Made by a program: the position numbers and the translations under genes. Positions 26,126 to 36,193 of a DNA stretch of 64,000 nucleotides are shown here, piece after piece (position 1 is the first letter of the stretch; every line of letters begins with the position of its first letter). This stretch comes from HIMB114 sp008638005 (GTDB taxonomy: Bacteria > Pseudomonadota > Alphaproteobacteria > Pelagibacterales > Pelagibacteraceae): NCBI GenBank assembly GCA_032681305.1, contig CP136340.1, positions 682,001 to 746,000 on the forward strand. Reading direction: 5' to 3'. The notes under the pieces are model-generated. The model worked only from the letters and a program-made list of their open reading frames with translations. It was not told the origin of the DNA and did not search any database.

Positions 26126-28260
26126 TAAGGGTAAATTTCACGTTTACCAGTATGATTAGCGGGGCTAATGATTTTTGCATCTTCCATTTGATCTATTATT
26201 CTTGCAGCTCGATTATAACCAATTTGAAGCTTTCTTTGTAAAAAACTAGTTGAAGCTTTACCTTCCGATTTGATTAAAGATACTGCCTCATCAAATAATG
26301 GGTCCTTATCGCCTACTCCAGTTGCAGAATCTGATGAATTATCATTTTCCTCAATTTTTGTGATGTCATCAATGTATGTTGGGGAGCCTTGTGATCTTAA
26401 AAAGGTGCTTACTTTTTCTATCTCTTGATCAGATAAAAAAGGTCCATGAATACGTATCATTCGACTAGCTGAAGACATAAACAACATATCACCTTTACCC
26501 AATAGTTGTTCAGCTCCCTGCTCGCCTAAAATAGTTCTGCTATCAATTTTTGACGTGACTTGAAATGATATCCTCGTAGGAAAGTTAGCTTTAATTGTTC
26601 CGGTAATAACGTCTACACTCGGTCTTTGAGTAGCCATAATAATGTGAACACCAGCTGCTCGTGCCATTTGTGCTAAACGCTGAATATAGTTTTCAACTTG
26701 TTTACCCGAGACCATCATTAAATCAGCCATCTCGTCGACAACAACAATTATGTATGGCATGACTTTTTTTTCGTCTTTTTTCATTTTTTCGTTATAACCA
26801 GAAATATTTCTAACACCCTCTTCTGTCATTTTACGATATCTTGTTTCCATTTCTTTCACGGTCCATTTTAAAGCAGATGTAGCTTTTTTAGGTTCTGTGA
26901 TTACAGGCGATAGCAAGTGAGGAATTCCCTGATAGACAGAAAGTTCTAACATTTTAGGATCAATTAAAATTAACTTACACGTTTCTGGCGTATGTTTATA
27001 AAGAACAGACAAAATTAGAGTATTGATACAAACTGACTTTCCAGATCCTGTTGTACCTGCAATTAGTAGGTGGGGCATGCTAACTAAATCACCAACTATA
27101 GGATATCCCGCAATTGTTTTACCAAGCGTTATAGGTATTTGAATATTAGGATTAGCAAATTCCTTGCTTTCTATAATTTGTCGATAATTAACAGGGTCAA
27201 TTTCTTTATTGGGTATTTCTATACCTATTGTATTTTTTCCAGGTACAGGTGCAATCCTTGTTGAAATTGAACTAGTGCTCCTAGCAATATCATCAGTTAA
27301 ATTTACAATCTTAGAAGTTTTAATTCCTGCAGCTGGTTCAAACTCATATAAAGTTACAACAGGACCTAGGCTTACTTTTTTTATTTTACCCATAATACCA
27401 AAGTCTAACAGCGTATTTTCTAAGAATTTTGATAGCTCTTTGTGATCATTTGTAAGTGTATCTAAATTTTTATTAATTTTTGAAGTATTTAAAAAATCTG
27501 TTGGAGGTAATTTAAATTGCCCAACTTTAAAAGATACATTAGGGGTATTATTTAAAGGAAGAGATGCCTGAGTCTCCATCGGCTTTGGTTTGTAACTTTT
27601 ATTAATAGCTGGAACCAATTCTTCCTCTACCTGTTCTATTGGGTCTGACCGATCTATAGAGCCTGCTGTTTTAAAAATTAATTTCAAAAATTTAATCGGA
27701 GAAGCAATTATTTTTCCAAAATTTTTAAATACTAAAATCCATTCAGCAAGTTTAAGACCTAGGCTGATAATAAAAAAGATTAACCCAAGGCTTATAGTTA
27801 TGTATCCAATAATTGAATTAAACTCGTACAGTTCAAGTGGAATATAACTAATTAAATAGCCTCCAAGAAAACCACCATGACCATTATCGGGAAGCCAGAA
27901 ACTTTGGTCGTATAAAATTTTTATTCCAAGAGTTAAAAGGCATAAATAAATGACAATAAATAAAAGTTTAAAACTAATATTCGATATTTTTTTTTTAATA
28001 ATAACTAACCAGCTCCAAACAAAAAAATTAATAAATAAAAGAAAGCATGGCAAGCCAAATGCTTGCATGAGAAAATCTGAAATATAAAAACTATAATTTA
28101 AAAAAATATTCTCTTCTGTTTTACCAGGAGTAACAAGTGTGACGTTTTCTGGTGAATAAGTAGATATTGAAAAGAGATAGAATATTGAGAAAATTAGGAT
28201 GGTTAACCCTAATGTTTCTATTAATCTTAATTTTAAAAAACTAAGTATTTTTTGTAGCAT
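26125..28260 (-). CDS. ftsK: DNA translocase FtsK
   Basis: Septal DNA pump for chromosome dimer resolution and terminus segregation. The 711 residues comprise about four N-terminal membrane helices (to about residue 190), a short linker, the motor with Walker A LIAGTTGSGKSVCIN and Walker B IIVVVDEMADLMM, and a C-terminal winged-helix gamma domain (LQRKLQIGYNRAARIIDQME). The linker is short compared with enterobacterial FtsK. Confidence 0.96.
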   Translation of the reverse strand: MLQKILSFLKLRLIETLGLTILIFSIFYLFSISTYSPENVTLVTPGKTEENIFLNYSFYISDFLMQAFGLPCFLLFINFFVWSWLVIIKKKISNISFKLLFIVIYLCLLTLGIKILYDQSFWLPDNGHGGFLGGYLISYIPLELYEFNSIIGYITISLGLIFFIISLGLKLAEWILVFKNFGKIIASPIKFLKLIFKTAGSIDRSDPIEQVEEELVPAINKSYKPKPMETQASLPLNNTPNVSFKVGQFKLPPTDFLNTSKINKNLDTLTNDHKELSKFLENTLLDFGIMGKIKKVSLGPVVTLYEFEPAAGIKTSKIVNLTDDIARSTSSISTRIAPVPGKNTIGIEIPNKEIDPVNYRQIIESKEFANPNIQIPITLGKTIAGYPIVGDLVSMPHLLIAGTTGSGKSVCINTLILSVLYKHTPETCKLILIDPKMLELSVYQGIPHLLSPVITEPKKATSALKWTVKEMETRYRKMTEEGVRNISGYNEKMKKDEKKVMPYIIVVVDEMADLMMVSGKQVENYIQRLAQMARAAGVHIIMATQRPSVDVITGTIKANFPTRISFQVTSKIDSRTILGEQGAEQLLGKGDMLFMSSASRMIRIHGPFLSDQEIEKVSTFLRSQGSPTYIDDITKIEENDNSSDSATGVGDKDPLFDEAVSLIKSEGKASTSFLQRKLQIGYNRAARIIDQMEDAKIISPANHTGKREIYP

Positions 28261-28322
28261 ATTTGTTTTTTAACGAATCAACCTTTGTTACTTTCTAACA
28301 TTTTTTATAAGATTGATAAAAA

Positions 28323-29414
28323 ATGGATAAAAAAAATACTCAACAAGTTGGCATAATTGGTGATGGTTTAACAGGTAAGCTTACTGCTATTGCCTTATTT
28401 AGATTAGGTTATGGCGTAGAGCTCGTTGGGAAAAAAAATTTAAAAACACAACAATCTATCGCATCCATATCTATTTCCCATGATAGTTATAATTTTTTAA
28501 AACAACTCAATATTCATGATTTAGATAAAATTGCTAATTCAATTTATTCAATAAAACTTTATGAAAATAGTAAAGACCATTTAGATCCTGATAGTATTTT
28601 TTATAATAAAACTAAAAAAGTACCTTTAAGCTATATCATTTTAAAAGATAAGCTTTCAAAAGAATTAGATAAAGAGATTAAGAAATTAAAAATCAAAAAG
28701 GTTTATAACCCAAAACCGTATGCATTAATGATTGATACAATTAATAAAAATTTTAAGCAAAAAAATATAAATTGGGATTATCAAGAAGATGCTTATACGT
28801 TTATAATCAAACATGAAAAATTGTTAAATAATTGTTCAAGACAATTTTTTTTACAAGAGGGCCCCCTAGCCTTCTTACCGGTTTCTCAAAATCAAACTTC
28901 AGTTGTATGGTCAATAAGTAAAAATTCCGACTTATCAAAAATATTAAAAGATAAAAAAAATTTAGAAATTTACTTAAATACTAATTTTTCTATTTATAAA
29001 AAAATTAAATTAAATTCAAAAATTGAAAATTTTTCACTTAAGTTTAATTTTTTGATTCGGAACATAGAAACAAAAAAAATTATTATTGGAGATGCAAACC
29101 ATCGTATACATCCTATAGCTGGTCAAGGATGGAACATGACTGTTCGAGATATAAAAAAATTATATGAAATTTTTAAAAGTAAAAAAAAGTATGGATATGA
29201 CTATGGGGATTTTTCTTTACTAGAAGAGTTTGAGAGACAAACTAGAGTAAATAATTTTTTATTTGCTTCATCAATAGATTTGATAAGAAAAATTTTTAAA
29301 CTTAAGAATAATCAATTTTCTGATTTAAGAAAAAAAGGATTTAGACAATTAGATAAATTTCCAAATATTAAAAATGAAATTATAAAATTTGCAGATCAGG
29401 GATTATCTCTCTGA
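28323..29414 (+). CDS. UbiH/Coq6-like FAD-dependent monooxygenase
   Basis: A 363-residue flavoprotein of the UbiH/UbiF/COQ6 family, which hydroxylates the ubiquinone ring. The Rossmann motif GIIGDGLTGKLTAIAL is at the N terminus, and the second FAD motif IIGDANHRIHPIAGQGWNM is intact. It is shorter and more divergent than typical UbiH. Its exact hydroxylation position cannot be assigned. The gene ends overlapping the convergent MGMT-like gene by 12 bases. Confidence 0.8.
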   Translation: MDKKNTQQVGIIGDGLTGKLTAIALFRLGYGVELVGKKNLKTQQSIASISISHDSYNFLKQLNIHDLDKIANSIYSIKLYENSKDHLDPDSIFYNKTKKVPLSYIILKDKLSKELDKEIKKLKIKKVYNPKPYALMIDTINKNFKQKNINWDYQEDAYTFIIKHEKLLNNCSRQFFLQEGPLAFLPVSQNQTSVVWSISKNSDLSKILKDKKNLEIYLNTNFSIYKKIKLNSKIENFSLKFNFLIRNIETKKIIIGDANHRIHPIAGQGWNMTVRDIKKLYEIFKSKKKYGYDYGDFSLLEEFERQTRVNNFLFASSIDLIRKIFKLKNNQFSDLRKKGFRQLDKFPNIKNEIIKFADQGLSL

Positions 29415-29669
29415 AGCTAAAAGTTTTTTCTTTGTTTTAATACCTCCGGGACCTGAGTATCCGCCTAATTTACCATCAGATCTTATGACCCTGTGGCATG
29501 GTATTTTTATTGGAAAAGGATTTTTGCCTATAGCATTTGCGACTGCCCTTACCGCTTTTGGTTTACCGACAGCTCTTGCTACTTCTAAATACGTTTTAGT
29601 TTTACCTTTTGGTATTTTCATTAAGTACTTCCAAACTTTAATTTGTAGTTCAGTTCCTTTTAACTTCAT
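29403..29669 (-). CDS. MGMT/Ogt-type alkyltransferase C-terminal domain protein
   Basis: An 88-residue protein equal to the DNA-binding and catalytic domain of O6-alkylguanine-DNA alkyltransferase. The active-site motif IPCHRVI is intact, after ELQIKVWKYLMKIPKGKT and KPKAVRAVANAIGKNPFP. The usual N-terminal domain is absent. Because the Cys is present it is not an ATL protein in the strict sense, and it may be an active minimal repair enzyme. Confidence 0.86.
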   Translation of the reverse strand: MKLKGTELQIKVWKYLMKIPKGKTKTYLEVARAVGKPKAVRAVANAIGKNPFPIKIPCHRVIRSDGKLGGYSGPGGIKTKKKLLASER

Positions 29670-29687
29670 ATTTGATATATTTTTATC

Positions 29688-31025
29688 ATGAACTTCTTTG
29701 CTTTATCAACCCCACCAGGCATTTCTGGAATTGCAGTGATACGTGTTTCAGGCGAAGGTGCATTACAAATTGCAAATCAAATTACAAGAACTGTGATTGA
29801 TCAACCAAGATCAGCATTATTAAAATCTTTTTATGATCAACAAGGAAATTTAATAGATGAGGGAATTCTAATTTGGTATCCAGAAGGTCAAAGTTATACG
29901 GGTGATCATTTAATAGAACTTCATACCCATGGTAGTAAAGCTGTTATTAATAAATTATTAGAAGATTTGGGTGAAAGAAATGATTGCAGGTTAGCAGAAC
30001 CTGGAGAATTCACTAAGACAGCCTATCAAAATAATAGAATAAATCTTTATGAAGCAGAATCAATTGCTGATTTACTACAAGCTGAAACTGAAGCTCAACG
30101 AGTACAAGCCTTAAGGCTAAAAAATAGTAGTCCTAAATTTTTAGAATGGAGAGAAACTATCCTTGATGTTTTGAGTAAAACTGAAGCATCAATCGATTTT
30201 TCGGAAGAGGATTTACCAGAAGAAATTTTAAAAGATAATGAGAAAAAAATTAAAGCTATTGTTTCTGATATTGATGAGATGTTAGATGAAACCATGGGGG
30301 AAATTATTAGAGATGGTTTTAAAATAGCAATTATAGGACCTCCAAATGCAGGTAAATCTAGCTTCTTAAATTTGCTTGTTAAAAGACAAGCCGCCATTGT
30401 TTCTAGTATTAAAGGTACAACAAGAGATATTATTGAAGTTAAATATCACATTAATAATTATCCTGTAATTTTGACTGATACTGCAGGTATTAGAAACGCA
30501 AAGAATAAAATCGAAAAAACTGGTGTAGAATTGGCTCTAAATGCCAGTAATGAGGCTAACTTAGATATATTGATATTAGACGGAACGGAGAAAAAACTGC
30601 AAAAAAACATCCAAAAATTGATTTCAGAAAAGACTTTAATTGTTCTTAATAAAAAAGATAAAAAAAATTTTAATGCTAAAAAAATTATTAAAGAATTAAA
30701 AAATTATAAATTTAAAGATTTATTAGAAGTTTCAATTAAAGATAAAACGGGAGTACCCAAATTAAACTCTAGACTAAAAAAAATAGTATCAGAATTAGAT
30801 ACTGCACAATCAACAACTTTAATATCAAGAGCAAGGCACAGGGCGTTACTAAATAAATGTTCAAATAGACTTCATGATTATCTTAAAATTTCTAAATCAG
30901 ATGAAATAGAAAAAGCTGCAGAAGAGTTAAGATTAGCCTCTAATAACCTCGGTCATATCGTTGGCTTTATTGGTGTTGAAGAAATATTAGGTAAAATATT
31001 TCAAGATTTTTGTATCGGAAAATAG
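29688..31025 (+). CDS. mnmE: tRNA modification GTPase MnmE (TrmE)
   Basis: Works with MnmG to install (carboxymethyl)aminomethyl groups on wobble uridine of tRNAs. The 445 residues have the folate-binding N-terminal domain (STPPGISGIAVIRVSG), a G domain with GPPNAGKSSFLN, DTAGIR and NKKD, and the C-terminal catalytic FCIGK. It heads the mnmE-mnmG-rsmG-parA-parB operon. Confidence 0.96.
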   Translation: MNFFALSTPPGISGIAVIRVSGEGALQIANQITRTVIDQPRSALLKSFYDQQGNLIDEGILIWYPEGQSYTGDHLIELHTHGSKAVINKLLEDLGERNDCRLAEPGEFTKTAYQNNRINLYEAESIADLLQAETEAQRVQALRLKNSSPKFLEWRETILDVLSKTEASIDFSEEDLPEEILKDNEKKIKAIVSDIDEMLDETMGEIIRDGFKIAIIGPPNAGKSSFLNLLVKRQAAIVSSIKGTTRDIIEVKYHINNYPVILTDTAGIRNAKNKIEKTGVELALNASNEANLDILILDGTEKKLQKNIQKLISEKTLIVLNKKDKKNFNAKKIIKELKNYKFKDLLEVSIKDKTGVPKLNSRLKKIVSELDTAQSTTLISRARHRALLNKCSNRLHDYLKISKSDEIEKAAEELRLASNNLGHIVGFIGVEEILGKIFQDFCIGK

Positions 31026-31070
31026 TCGAATCACCCTTGTAAAATAATCTCTCGGTAATAGATTCCGGCA

Positions 31071-32930
31071 ATGGAAAATTTTGACGTTGTTGTAATTGGA
31101 GCTGGACATGCTGGCTGTGAAGCTGCTGCTGCTGCCGCGCGTATGAAAGTTAATACTGCTTTAGTTACAACAAATGAAAATTCGATTGGTGAAATGTCTT
31201 GTAACCCAGCTATTGGTGGATTGGGTAAAGGACATCTTGTAAGAGAAATAGATGCATTTGATGGTGTTATGCCAAAAGTTGCAGATGCATCCGGTATTCA
31301 GTTTAGATTATTAAATCGTAGCAGAGGACCCGCCGTGAGAGGTCCTAGAACTCAGTCAGACCGTAAATTATATAAAAAATACATGAAAGAATGTTTAATA
31401 AGTCATTGTAATTTATGTATTTTCTACGATCCGGTAACTCAGTTTCTTTTTCATGGAAATGAAATTATTGGAGTGATTTTAAAGTCTGGAAAAGAGTTAA
31501 GAGCGAAAAAAATTGTTTTAACAACTGGAACTTTTTTAAACGGCGTCATTCACATTGGTGACGAGATGAAACCAGGCGGAAGACACGGAGAAGATCCAAC
31601 AAAAGGTTTAAGTGAACAGTTACAAAAATTTAATTTAAATCTTTCAAGATTAAAAACTGGAACACCACCAAGATTAGATGGTCGTACAATTAATTTTAAA
31701 ATTTTAGAAGAGCAAAAAGCAGATGGTGATCCTTATTTTTTTTCAGTAGATACGAAAAAAATTAATGCTGATCAGGTCTCATGTTTCATGACTTATACAA
31801 ATGATGAAGTTCATAAAATTATCGAAAAAAATTTGAAACGTTCGGCTATGTACAGCGGAAATATTAAAAGTGTTGGCCCCAGATATTGTCCATCTATTGA
31901 AGACAAAATTGTAAAATTTAAAGATAAATCAAGACATCAAATTTTCTTAGAACCAGAAGGATTAGATGATCATACAATTTACCCAAATGGTATTTCTACG
32001 TCTTTACCAGCTGATGCACAAGAAGAATTATTATTTAAAATCAATGGCTTATCTGATGTTAAGATGATTAGACCAGGTTATGCTATCGAGTACGATTACG
32101 TTGACCCAAGAGAACTCAATGCCACTTTAGAATTAAAAAAAATTAAATCTTTATTTCTAGCTGGTCAAATTAATGGAACGACTGGTTATGAAGAAGCTGC
32201 AGCTCAAGGTTTGATGGCCGGCATTAACGCTGCTCTTCAAAGTAAAAATAAAAACCCATTTACGTTGGATAGGTCACAAGCATACATAGGTGTTATGATC
32301 GATGATCTTATTACAAAGGGTGTTGCTGAACCTTATCGTATGTTTACATCACGAGCAGAATACAGATTAACTCTAAGAGCAGATAACGCAGATTTAAGAT
32401 TATCATCTATCGCGAAAGATTTAGAAATATTAAGTGAGTCAAGATTGCAAAAATTTGAGAAAAAAATTGAGAATATTAATAAACTTAAAGTTCAATTATC
32501 TTCCAGGTCTTTTACTCCTAATGAGGCTGATAAACATGGAATTAAGATCTCAAAGGATGGTATTAAAAGGAACGGTTTAGAGCTTTTAAAGTACAAAGGG
32601 GTTACCTTCGATAAATTAAAAACAATTTTTGGTCTTGGTGATTATGATCAGGATGTTGTTGAGCAAATTGAGATAGATAATCATTATTCTGGGTATTACG
32701 CCAAGCAAGAGGATGATATTAAGATATTTAAAAAAGATGAAAACATGAAAATTCCTGAAAATATCGACTATTCAGAAATTAGCGGACTATCTAATGAGAT
32801 TAGAGAGAAATTGCAGCTTATAAAGCCTAAAACTTTTGGCCAGGCATCAAGAATTGAGGGTATTACTCCATCAGCTATTAATCTTCTATTAACATATTCT
32901 AAAAGGTATAATTTTAAGCATACTGCTTAA
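31071..32930 (+). CDS. mnmG: tRNA uridine-5-carboxymethylaminomethyl modification enzyme MnmG (GidA)
   Basis: FAD-dependent partner of MnmE. The 619 residues show the FAD motif VIGAGHAGCEAA, GEMSCNPAIGGLGKGHLVREIDA (in pieces GEMSCNPAIGG and GHLVREIDA), LKTGTPPRLDGRT, and AGQINGTTGYEEAAAQG. The start codon lies 45 bases after mnmE without an obvious Shine-Dalgarno sequence. It is followed directly by rsmG. Confidence 0.97.
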   Translation: MENFDVVVIGAGHAGCEAAAAAARMKVNTALVTTNENSIGEMSCNPAIGGLGKGHLVREIDAFDGVMPKVADASGIQFRLLNRSRGPAVRGPRTQSDRKLYKKYMKECLISHCNLCIFYDPVTQFLFHGNEIIGVILKSGKELRAKKIVLTTGTFLNGVIHIGDEMKPGGRHGEDPTKGLSEQLQKFNLNLSRLKTGTPPRLDGRTINFKILEEQKADGDPYFFSVDTKKINADQVSCFMTYTNDEVHKIIEKNLKRSAMYSGNIKSVGPRYCPSIEDKIVKFKDKSRHQIFLEPEGLDDHTIYPNGISTSLPADAQEELLFKINGLSDVKMIRPGYAIEYDYVDPRELNATLELKKIKSLFLAGQINGTTGYEEAAAQGLMAGINAALQSKNKNPFTLDRSQAYIGVMIDDLITKGVAEPYRMFTSRAEYRLTLRADNADLRLSSIAKDLEILSESRLQKFEKKIENINKLKVQLSSRSFTPNEADKHGIKISKDGIKRNGLELLKYKGVTFDKLKTIFGLGDYDQDVVEQIEIDNHYSGYYAKQEDDIKIFKKDENMKIPENIDYSEISGLSNEIREKLQLIKPKTFGQASRIEGITPSAINLLLTYSKRYNFKHTA

Positions 32931-33548
32931 ATGATTCGTTCAAATTATTTTGAAAAGAGTGTTTCACGTGAAACATTGGTAAAAATATCAAAATATCATA
33001 GTTTTTTAATAGAAAATAATAGAAAAATGTCACTAATATCAAAAAATAGCGAGAATATAGCAATTGATAGACACTATGTGGATTGCGCTCAATTAATCAA
33101 ATATTTAGATAAAAGTGACAAAACTATATTAGATATAGGTTCTGGCGCAGGTTTGCCTGGCATAATATTAGATATTGTTAAAAAGGATTATAATTTGGAG
33201 TTTTCAACACATTTAGTAGAAAAAAGCCCAAAAAAAGTGAAATTTTTAAATGAAGCCAATAGTTTTCTTGATCTAGATATTAAAATACATAACTGTGATG
33301 TAAGGATGATTTCAAAAAAAAATTTTACAACATTAGTAAGCAGAGCTTTTAAGCCAATGAAAGAATTTTTAGAAATTATTATTGAATCCAACATTGATTT
33401 TAAAAAAATTATTTTGATGAAGGGTGAAAAGTTCCTGGAAGAAATAAATGAAGCTAAAAAATATTTTGAAATAAATTGTGATTCACATAAAAGTATCACA
33501 AATCCTAGTTCGAAAGTTTTTGTAATAAAAGGTGTATCAAAAATTTAA
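32931..33548 (+). CDS. rsmG: 16S rRNA (guanine-N7) methyltransferase RsmG
   Basis: Methylates 16S rRNA G527. The 205-residue Rossmann methyltransferase contains the SAM motif DIGSGAGLPG. Its N-terminal segment SVSRETL is encoded by the parS palindrome, so the codons there serve as both protein and segregation signal. The stop overlaps parA by one base. Confidence 0.94.
   Translation: MIRSNYFEKSVSRETLVKISKYHSFLIENNRKMSLISKNSENIAIDRHYVDCAQLIKYLDKSDKTILDIGSGAGLPGIILDIVKKDYNLEFSTHLVEKSPKKVKFLNEANSFLDLDIKIHNCDVRMISKKNFTTLVSRAFKPMKEFLEIIIESNIDFKKIILMKGEKFLEEINEAKKYFEINCDSHKSITNPSSKVFVIKGVSKI
32960..32975. promoter_or_regulatory. parS: parS chromosome segregation site
   Basis: TGTTTCACGTGAAACA is a perfect 16-base match to the canonical ParB-binding parS palindrome. 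It sits inside the 5' coding end of rsmG, 573 bases before parA. ParB loads here as a CTP-dependent clamp. The only other trace seen is a half-site (GTGAAACA) at 4077-4084. Confidence 0.95.
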
Positions 33549-34339
33549 TGACAAAAGTTATTTCAATTATAAATCAAAAGGGTGGGGTTGGCAAAACTAC
33601 ATCAACAGTAAACTTAGGATATGCACTAGCCAGCTCAGGGAAAAAAATTTTGGTAATCGATTTGGATCCGCAGGGCAATGCATCAACAGGTCTTGGAATT
33701 GATATCGATAAAAGAGAAAAAACTATTTATGAATTTTTAGTTAATAGGAATAGTGACCCAAAAGATTTTGCTATTAATACATTAAATGAAAATTTAGATA
33801 TTATTTGTGCAAATGTAGAACTTTCTGGTTTTGAAACAGAGGTAGCAAGTGAAAGTAAGAGAGCTTTTTATTTAAAAGAGGTAATTCAACAAATTAAACA
33901 AAAAAGTCAATATAATCAGATACTTATAGATTGCCCGCCATCATTAAGTTTACTCACAATTATGTCATTAGTTGCTTCAGACAGTGTTATTATCCCACTT
34001 CAAACTGAATTTTTTGCCTTAGAGGGGGTTTCTCAATTAATTAAAACCATTGAACGCGTTAAACAAAGTTTAAATCCTAACTTAATAATACAGGGTGTGA
34101 TTTTAACAATGTTTGATAAGAGAAATAAACTTTCCGGACAAGTGGAGGAAGAGGCTAGAAAATATTTTGGTTCAAAAGTTTATAAAACAGTCATACCTAG
34201 AAACGTTAGAATATCAGAAGCACCATCTCACGGATTACCAGTTATTCTTTATGACGAAAATAGTACAGGATCTGTTGCTTACAAAGAATTATCAAATGAA
34301 ATTTTAAGTCAAAAGGATTTAGATATAGAGGCTGCATGA
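33548..34339 (+). CDS. parA: Chromosome partitioning ATPase ParA
   Basis: Dimerising ATPase that positions ParB-parS complexes. The 263 residues have the deviant Walker A QKGGVGKTTSTVNLG, DLDPQGNASTGLG and IDCPPSLSLLT. It overlaps parB by 4 bases and lies downstream of rsmG with its internal parS. Confidence 0.96.
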   Translation: MTKVISIINQKGGVGKTTSTVNLGYALASSGKKILVIDLDPQGNASTGLGIDIDKREKTIYEFLVNRNSDPKDFAINTLNENLDIICANVELSGFETEVASESKRAFYLKEVIQQIKQKSQYNQILIDCPPSLSLLTIMSLVASDSVIIPLQTEFFALEGVSQLIKTIERVKQSLNPNLIIQGVILTMFDKRNKLSGQVEEEARKYFGSKVYKTVIPRNVRISEAPSHGLPVILYDENSTGSVAYKELSNEILSQKDLDIEAA

Positions 34340-35205
34340 TTAAAACTAAAGGATTAGGAAGAGGTTTATCTGCATTATTGGGTGATGGAGATAAAAAAAA
34401 TAGCAAAGATCAGAATAATAATTTCTCAGATTTCAAAACTGAAAAAACCCCTATTCATCTTCTAGTACCAAATCAGTTTCAGCCTAGAAAAAATTTTGAA
34501 AAAAAACAACTTGATGAATTAGCCTCTTCAATAAAAGCAAGAGGTATCATACAGCCTATTGCAATTCGAAAAACTTCAGATGGAAAATTTGAAATCATAG
34601 CTGGAGAGAGAAGATGGAGAGCAGCTCAACTAGCACAGATGCATGAAGTTCCAACTGTTTTGCTTGAAGCAGATGATGAATTAGCTGCAGAATTTGCTGT
34701 ATTAGAAAACGTTCAGCGAGAGGGTCTTAATGCCTTAGAAGAAGCTGATGGTTACCAGACATTAATTGATAAATTCCAGTATACCCAGGATAAAATCGCA
34801 GAAATGGTGGGTAAAAGTAGGGCATATATAGCCAATACTTTAAGACTTAAAAAGCTACCAGAGACAATACAGTCAATGGTAATCAATGGATTGCTTACTC
34901 CTGGCCACGCAAGGTCGTTAATAGATGTGAATAATAATATTGCCCTAGCAAAAGAGATAGTGAACAAAAACTTATCTGTAAGACAGGCTGAATTATTAAG
35001 TAAAAAAAACTTTGAGAGCTTTAAAAAAATTAAAATTAGAAATGTTGATCCAAATATTAAAGATCTTGAAATTTCTTTAGAACAAAAAACAGGAATGAAA
35101 GTTATTATTGAGAATAAAAAAAATAATAAAGGAAAGATCTTTTTTGAGTATAAAGACTTAGATCAATTAAATAGCTTGATTGATAAAATTAAAAATACGT
35201 ATTAG
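34336..35205 (+). CDS. parB: Chromosome partitioning protein ParB
   Basis: CTP-dependent sliding clamp that loads at parS. The 289 residues start with the ParA-stimulating GRGLSALLG. The CTP-binding domain contains QPRKNFEK and IIAGERRWRAAQ, and ENVQREGLNALEEADGYQ leads into the helix-turn-helix KSRAYIANTLRL. The C-terminal dimerisation region follows. Its stop overlaps the convergent holA stop by 17 bases, the longest tail overlap in the window. Confidence 0.96.
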   Translation: MIKTKGLGRGLSALLGDGDKKNSKDQNNNFSDFKTEKTPIHLLVPNQFQPRKNFEKKQLDELASSIKARGIIQPIAIRKTSDGKFEIIAGERRWRAAQLAQMHEVPTVLLEADDELAAEFAVLENVQREGLNALEEADGYQTLIDKFQYTQDKIAEMVGKSRAYIANTLRLKKLPETIQSMVINGLLTPGHARSLIDVNNNIALAKEIVNKNLSVRQAELLSKKNFESFKKIKIRNVDPNIKDLEISLEQKTGMKVIIENKKNNKGKIFFEYKDLDQLNSLIDKIKNTY

Positions 35206-36193
35206 TCAGAACTTTTTTTGACACAATATCCAACATAAATTTATTAAAAATTGTCTCAGAAATTTCGTAATTTAATTTACAGGTAATTTCGATATCGTTT
35301 ATTTTATCTAGTAGAAGATCAAGCTCATCAACTGCCCAACGATTTAGTTGATTTTGAACAATAGTTTTTTCTTTCCAAAAAATAGCTGGCTTATAATTGT
35401 TTACCATGTTTGTTAAATTTTTTTCATTTTCATTGAATTGGTAGATATCTATTAATTTATTAATTTTATATTTAAGGGGTCCAAGGATTTCATTAAAATT
35501 TATTGTAAAATGATAAAAGCTAGAAAGAATTTTATTTAAGGATTTCTTATCACCCATGAGCAACGCATTTGATATTTCAAAACTATCAAATGAAGATGTA
35601 GTGTTAAAAAATGCTGACAACGTTTCATTATCAATTTTCTTATCTTTAGTAATTAAAGATAACTTTTCTAATCCACTGTTAATATCATTTCTATTAAGCT
35701 TATTAATATTGAATAGTTGATCAATTGTTTCTGATGGCACCTTAACTCCAAGAGAAGCCAAACCATTTCGTAGTAACAATTGAAGTGATTTCTCATCGTC
35801 ATCATAGCAAGCAACACAAGCTATAAAGGATTGTTTTTCTGAGATATTTCTTAATGCACTTTTTTTTTGTAAATTTTCAGAGATTAATATTAATTTTTTC
35901 TCTAATTCTTCTAATTTAATATAATCTAACAATTTATCAGTTGCATCTTCTATTACTAAAATTTCTTTTTCTCCAAATAAACTATCTTGATTTAGATATT
36001 GATCTAGAATTTCAACATTACTTTTCAGAGCATCCTCTTTAATAATTCTTACTTTATAATCATTTTTTTTGTAAATATTTGATACCTTATTAATAATTTC
36101 ATTTTTTAAATGAAAATTTTCTCCATATACATGAATGATTTTGTAATCCTCGAAAAGTTTTTCGTAATTAAGTGAAAAACTTTTAATGATCAT
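35189..36193 (-). CDS. holA: DNA polymerase III delta subunit
   Basis: Clamp-loader subunit that opens the beta clamp. The 334 residues are divergent in primary sequence but show the expected N-terminal IIHVYGENFHLKNEII (a degenerate nucleotide-binding fold without a true P-loop) and EKEILVIEDAT. It stands just after lptE and leuS, the standard alphaproteobacterial order leuS-lptE-holA. It overlaps the lptE stop by 4 bases. Confidence 0.85.
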   Translation of the reverse strand: MIIKSFSLNYEKLFEDYKIIHVYGENFHLKNEIINKVSNIYKKNDYKVRIIKEDALKSNVEILDQYLNQDSLFGEKEILVIEDATDKLLDYIKLEELEKKLILISENLQKKSALRNISEKQSFIACVACYDDDEKSLQLLLRNGLASLGVKVPSETIDQLFNINKLNRNDINSGLEKLSLITKDKKIDNETLSAFFNTTSSFDSFEISNALLMGDKKSLNKILSSFYHFTINFNEILGPLKYKINKLIDIYQFNENEKNLTNMVNNYKPAIFWKEKTIVQNQLNRWAVDELDLLLDKINDIEITCKLNYEISETIFNKFMLDIVSKKVLTNTYF

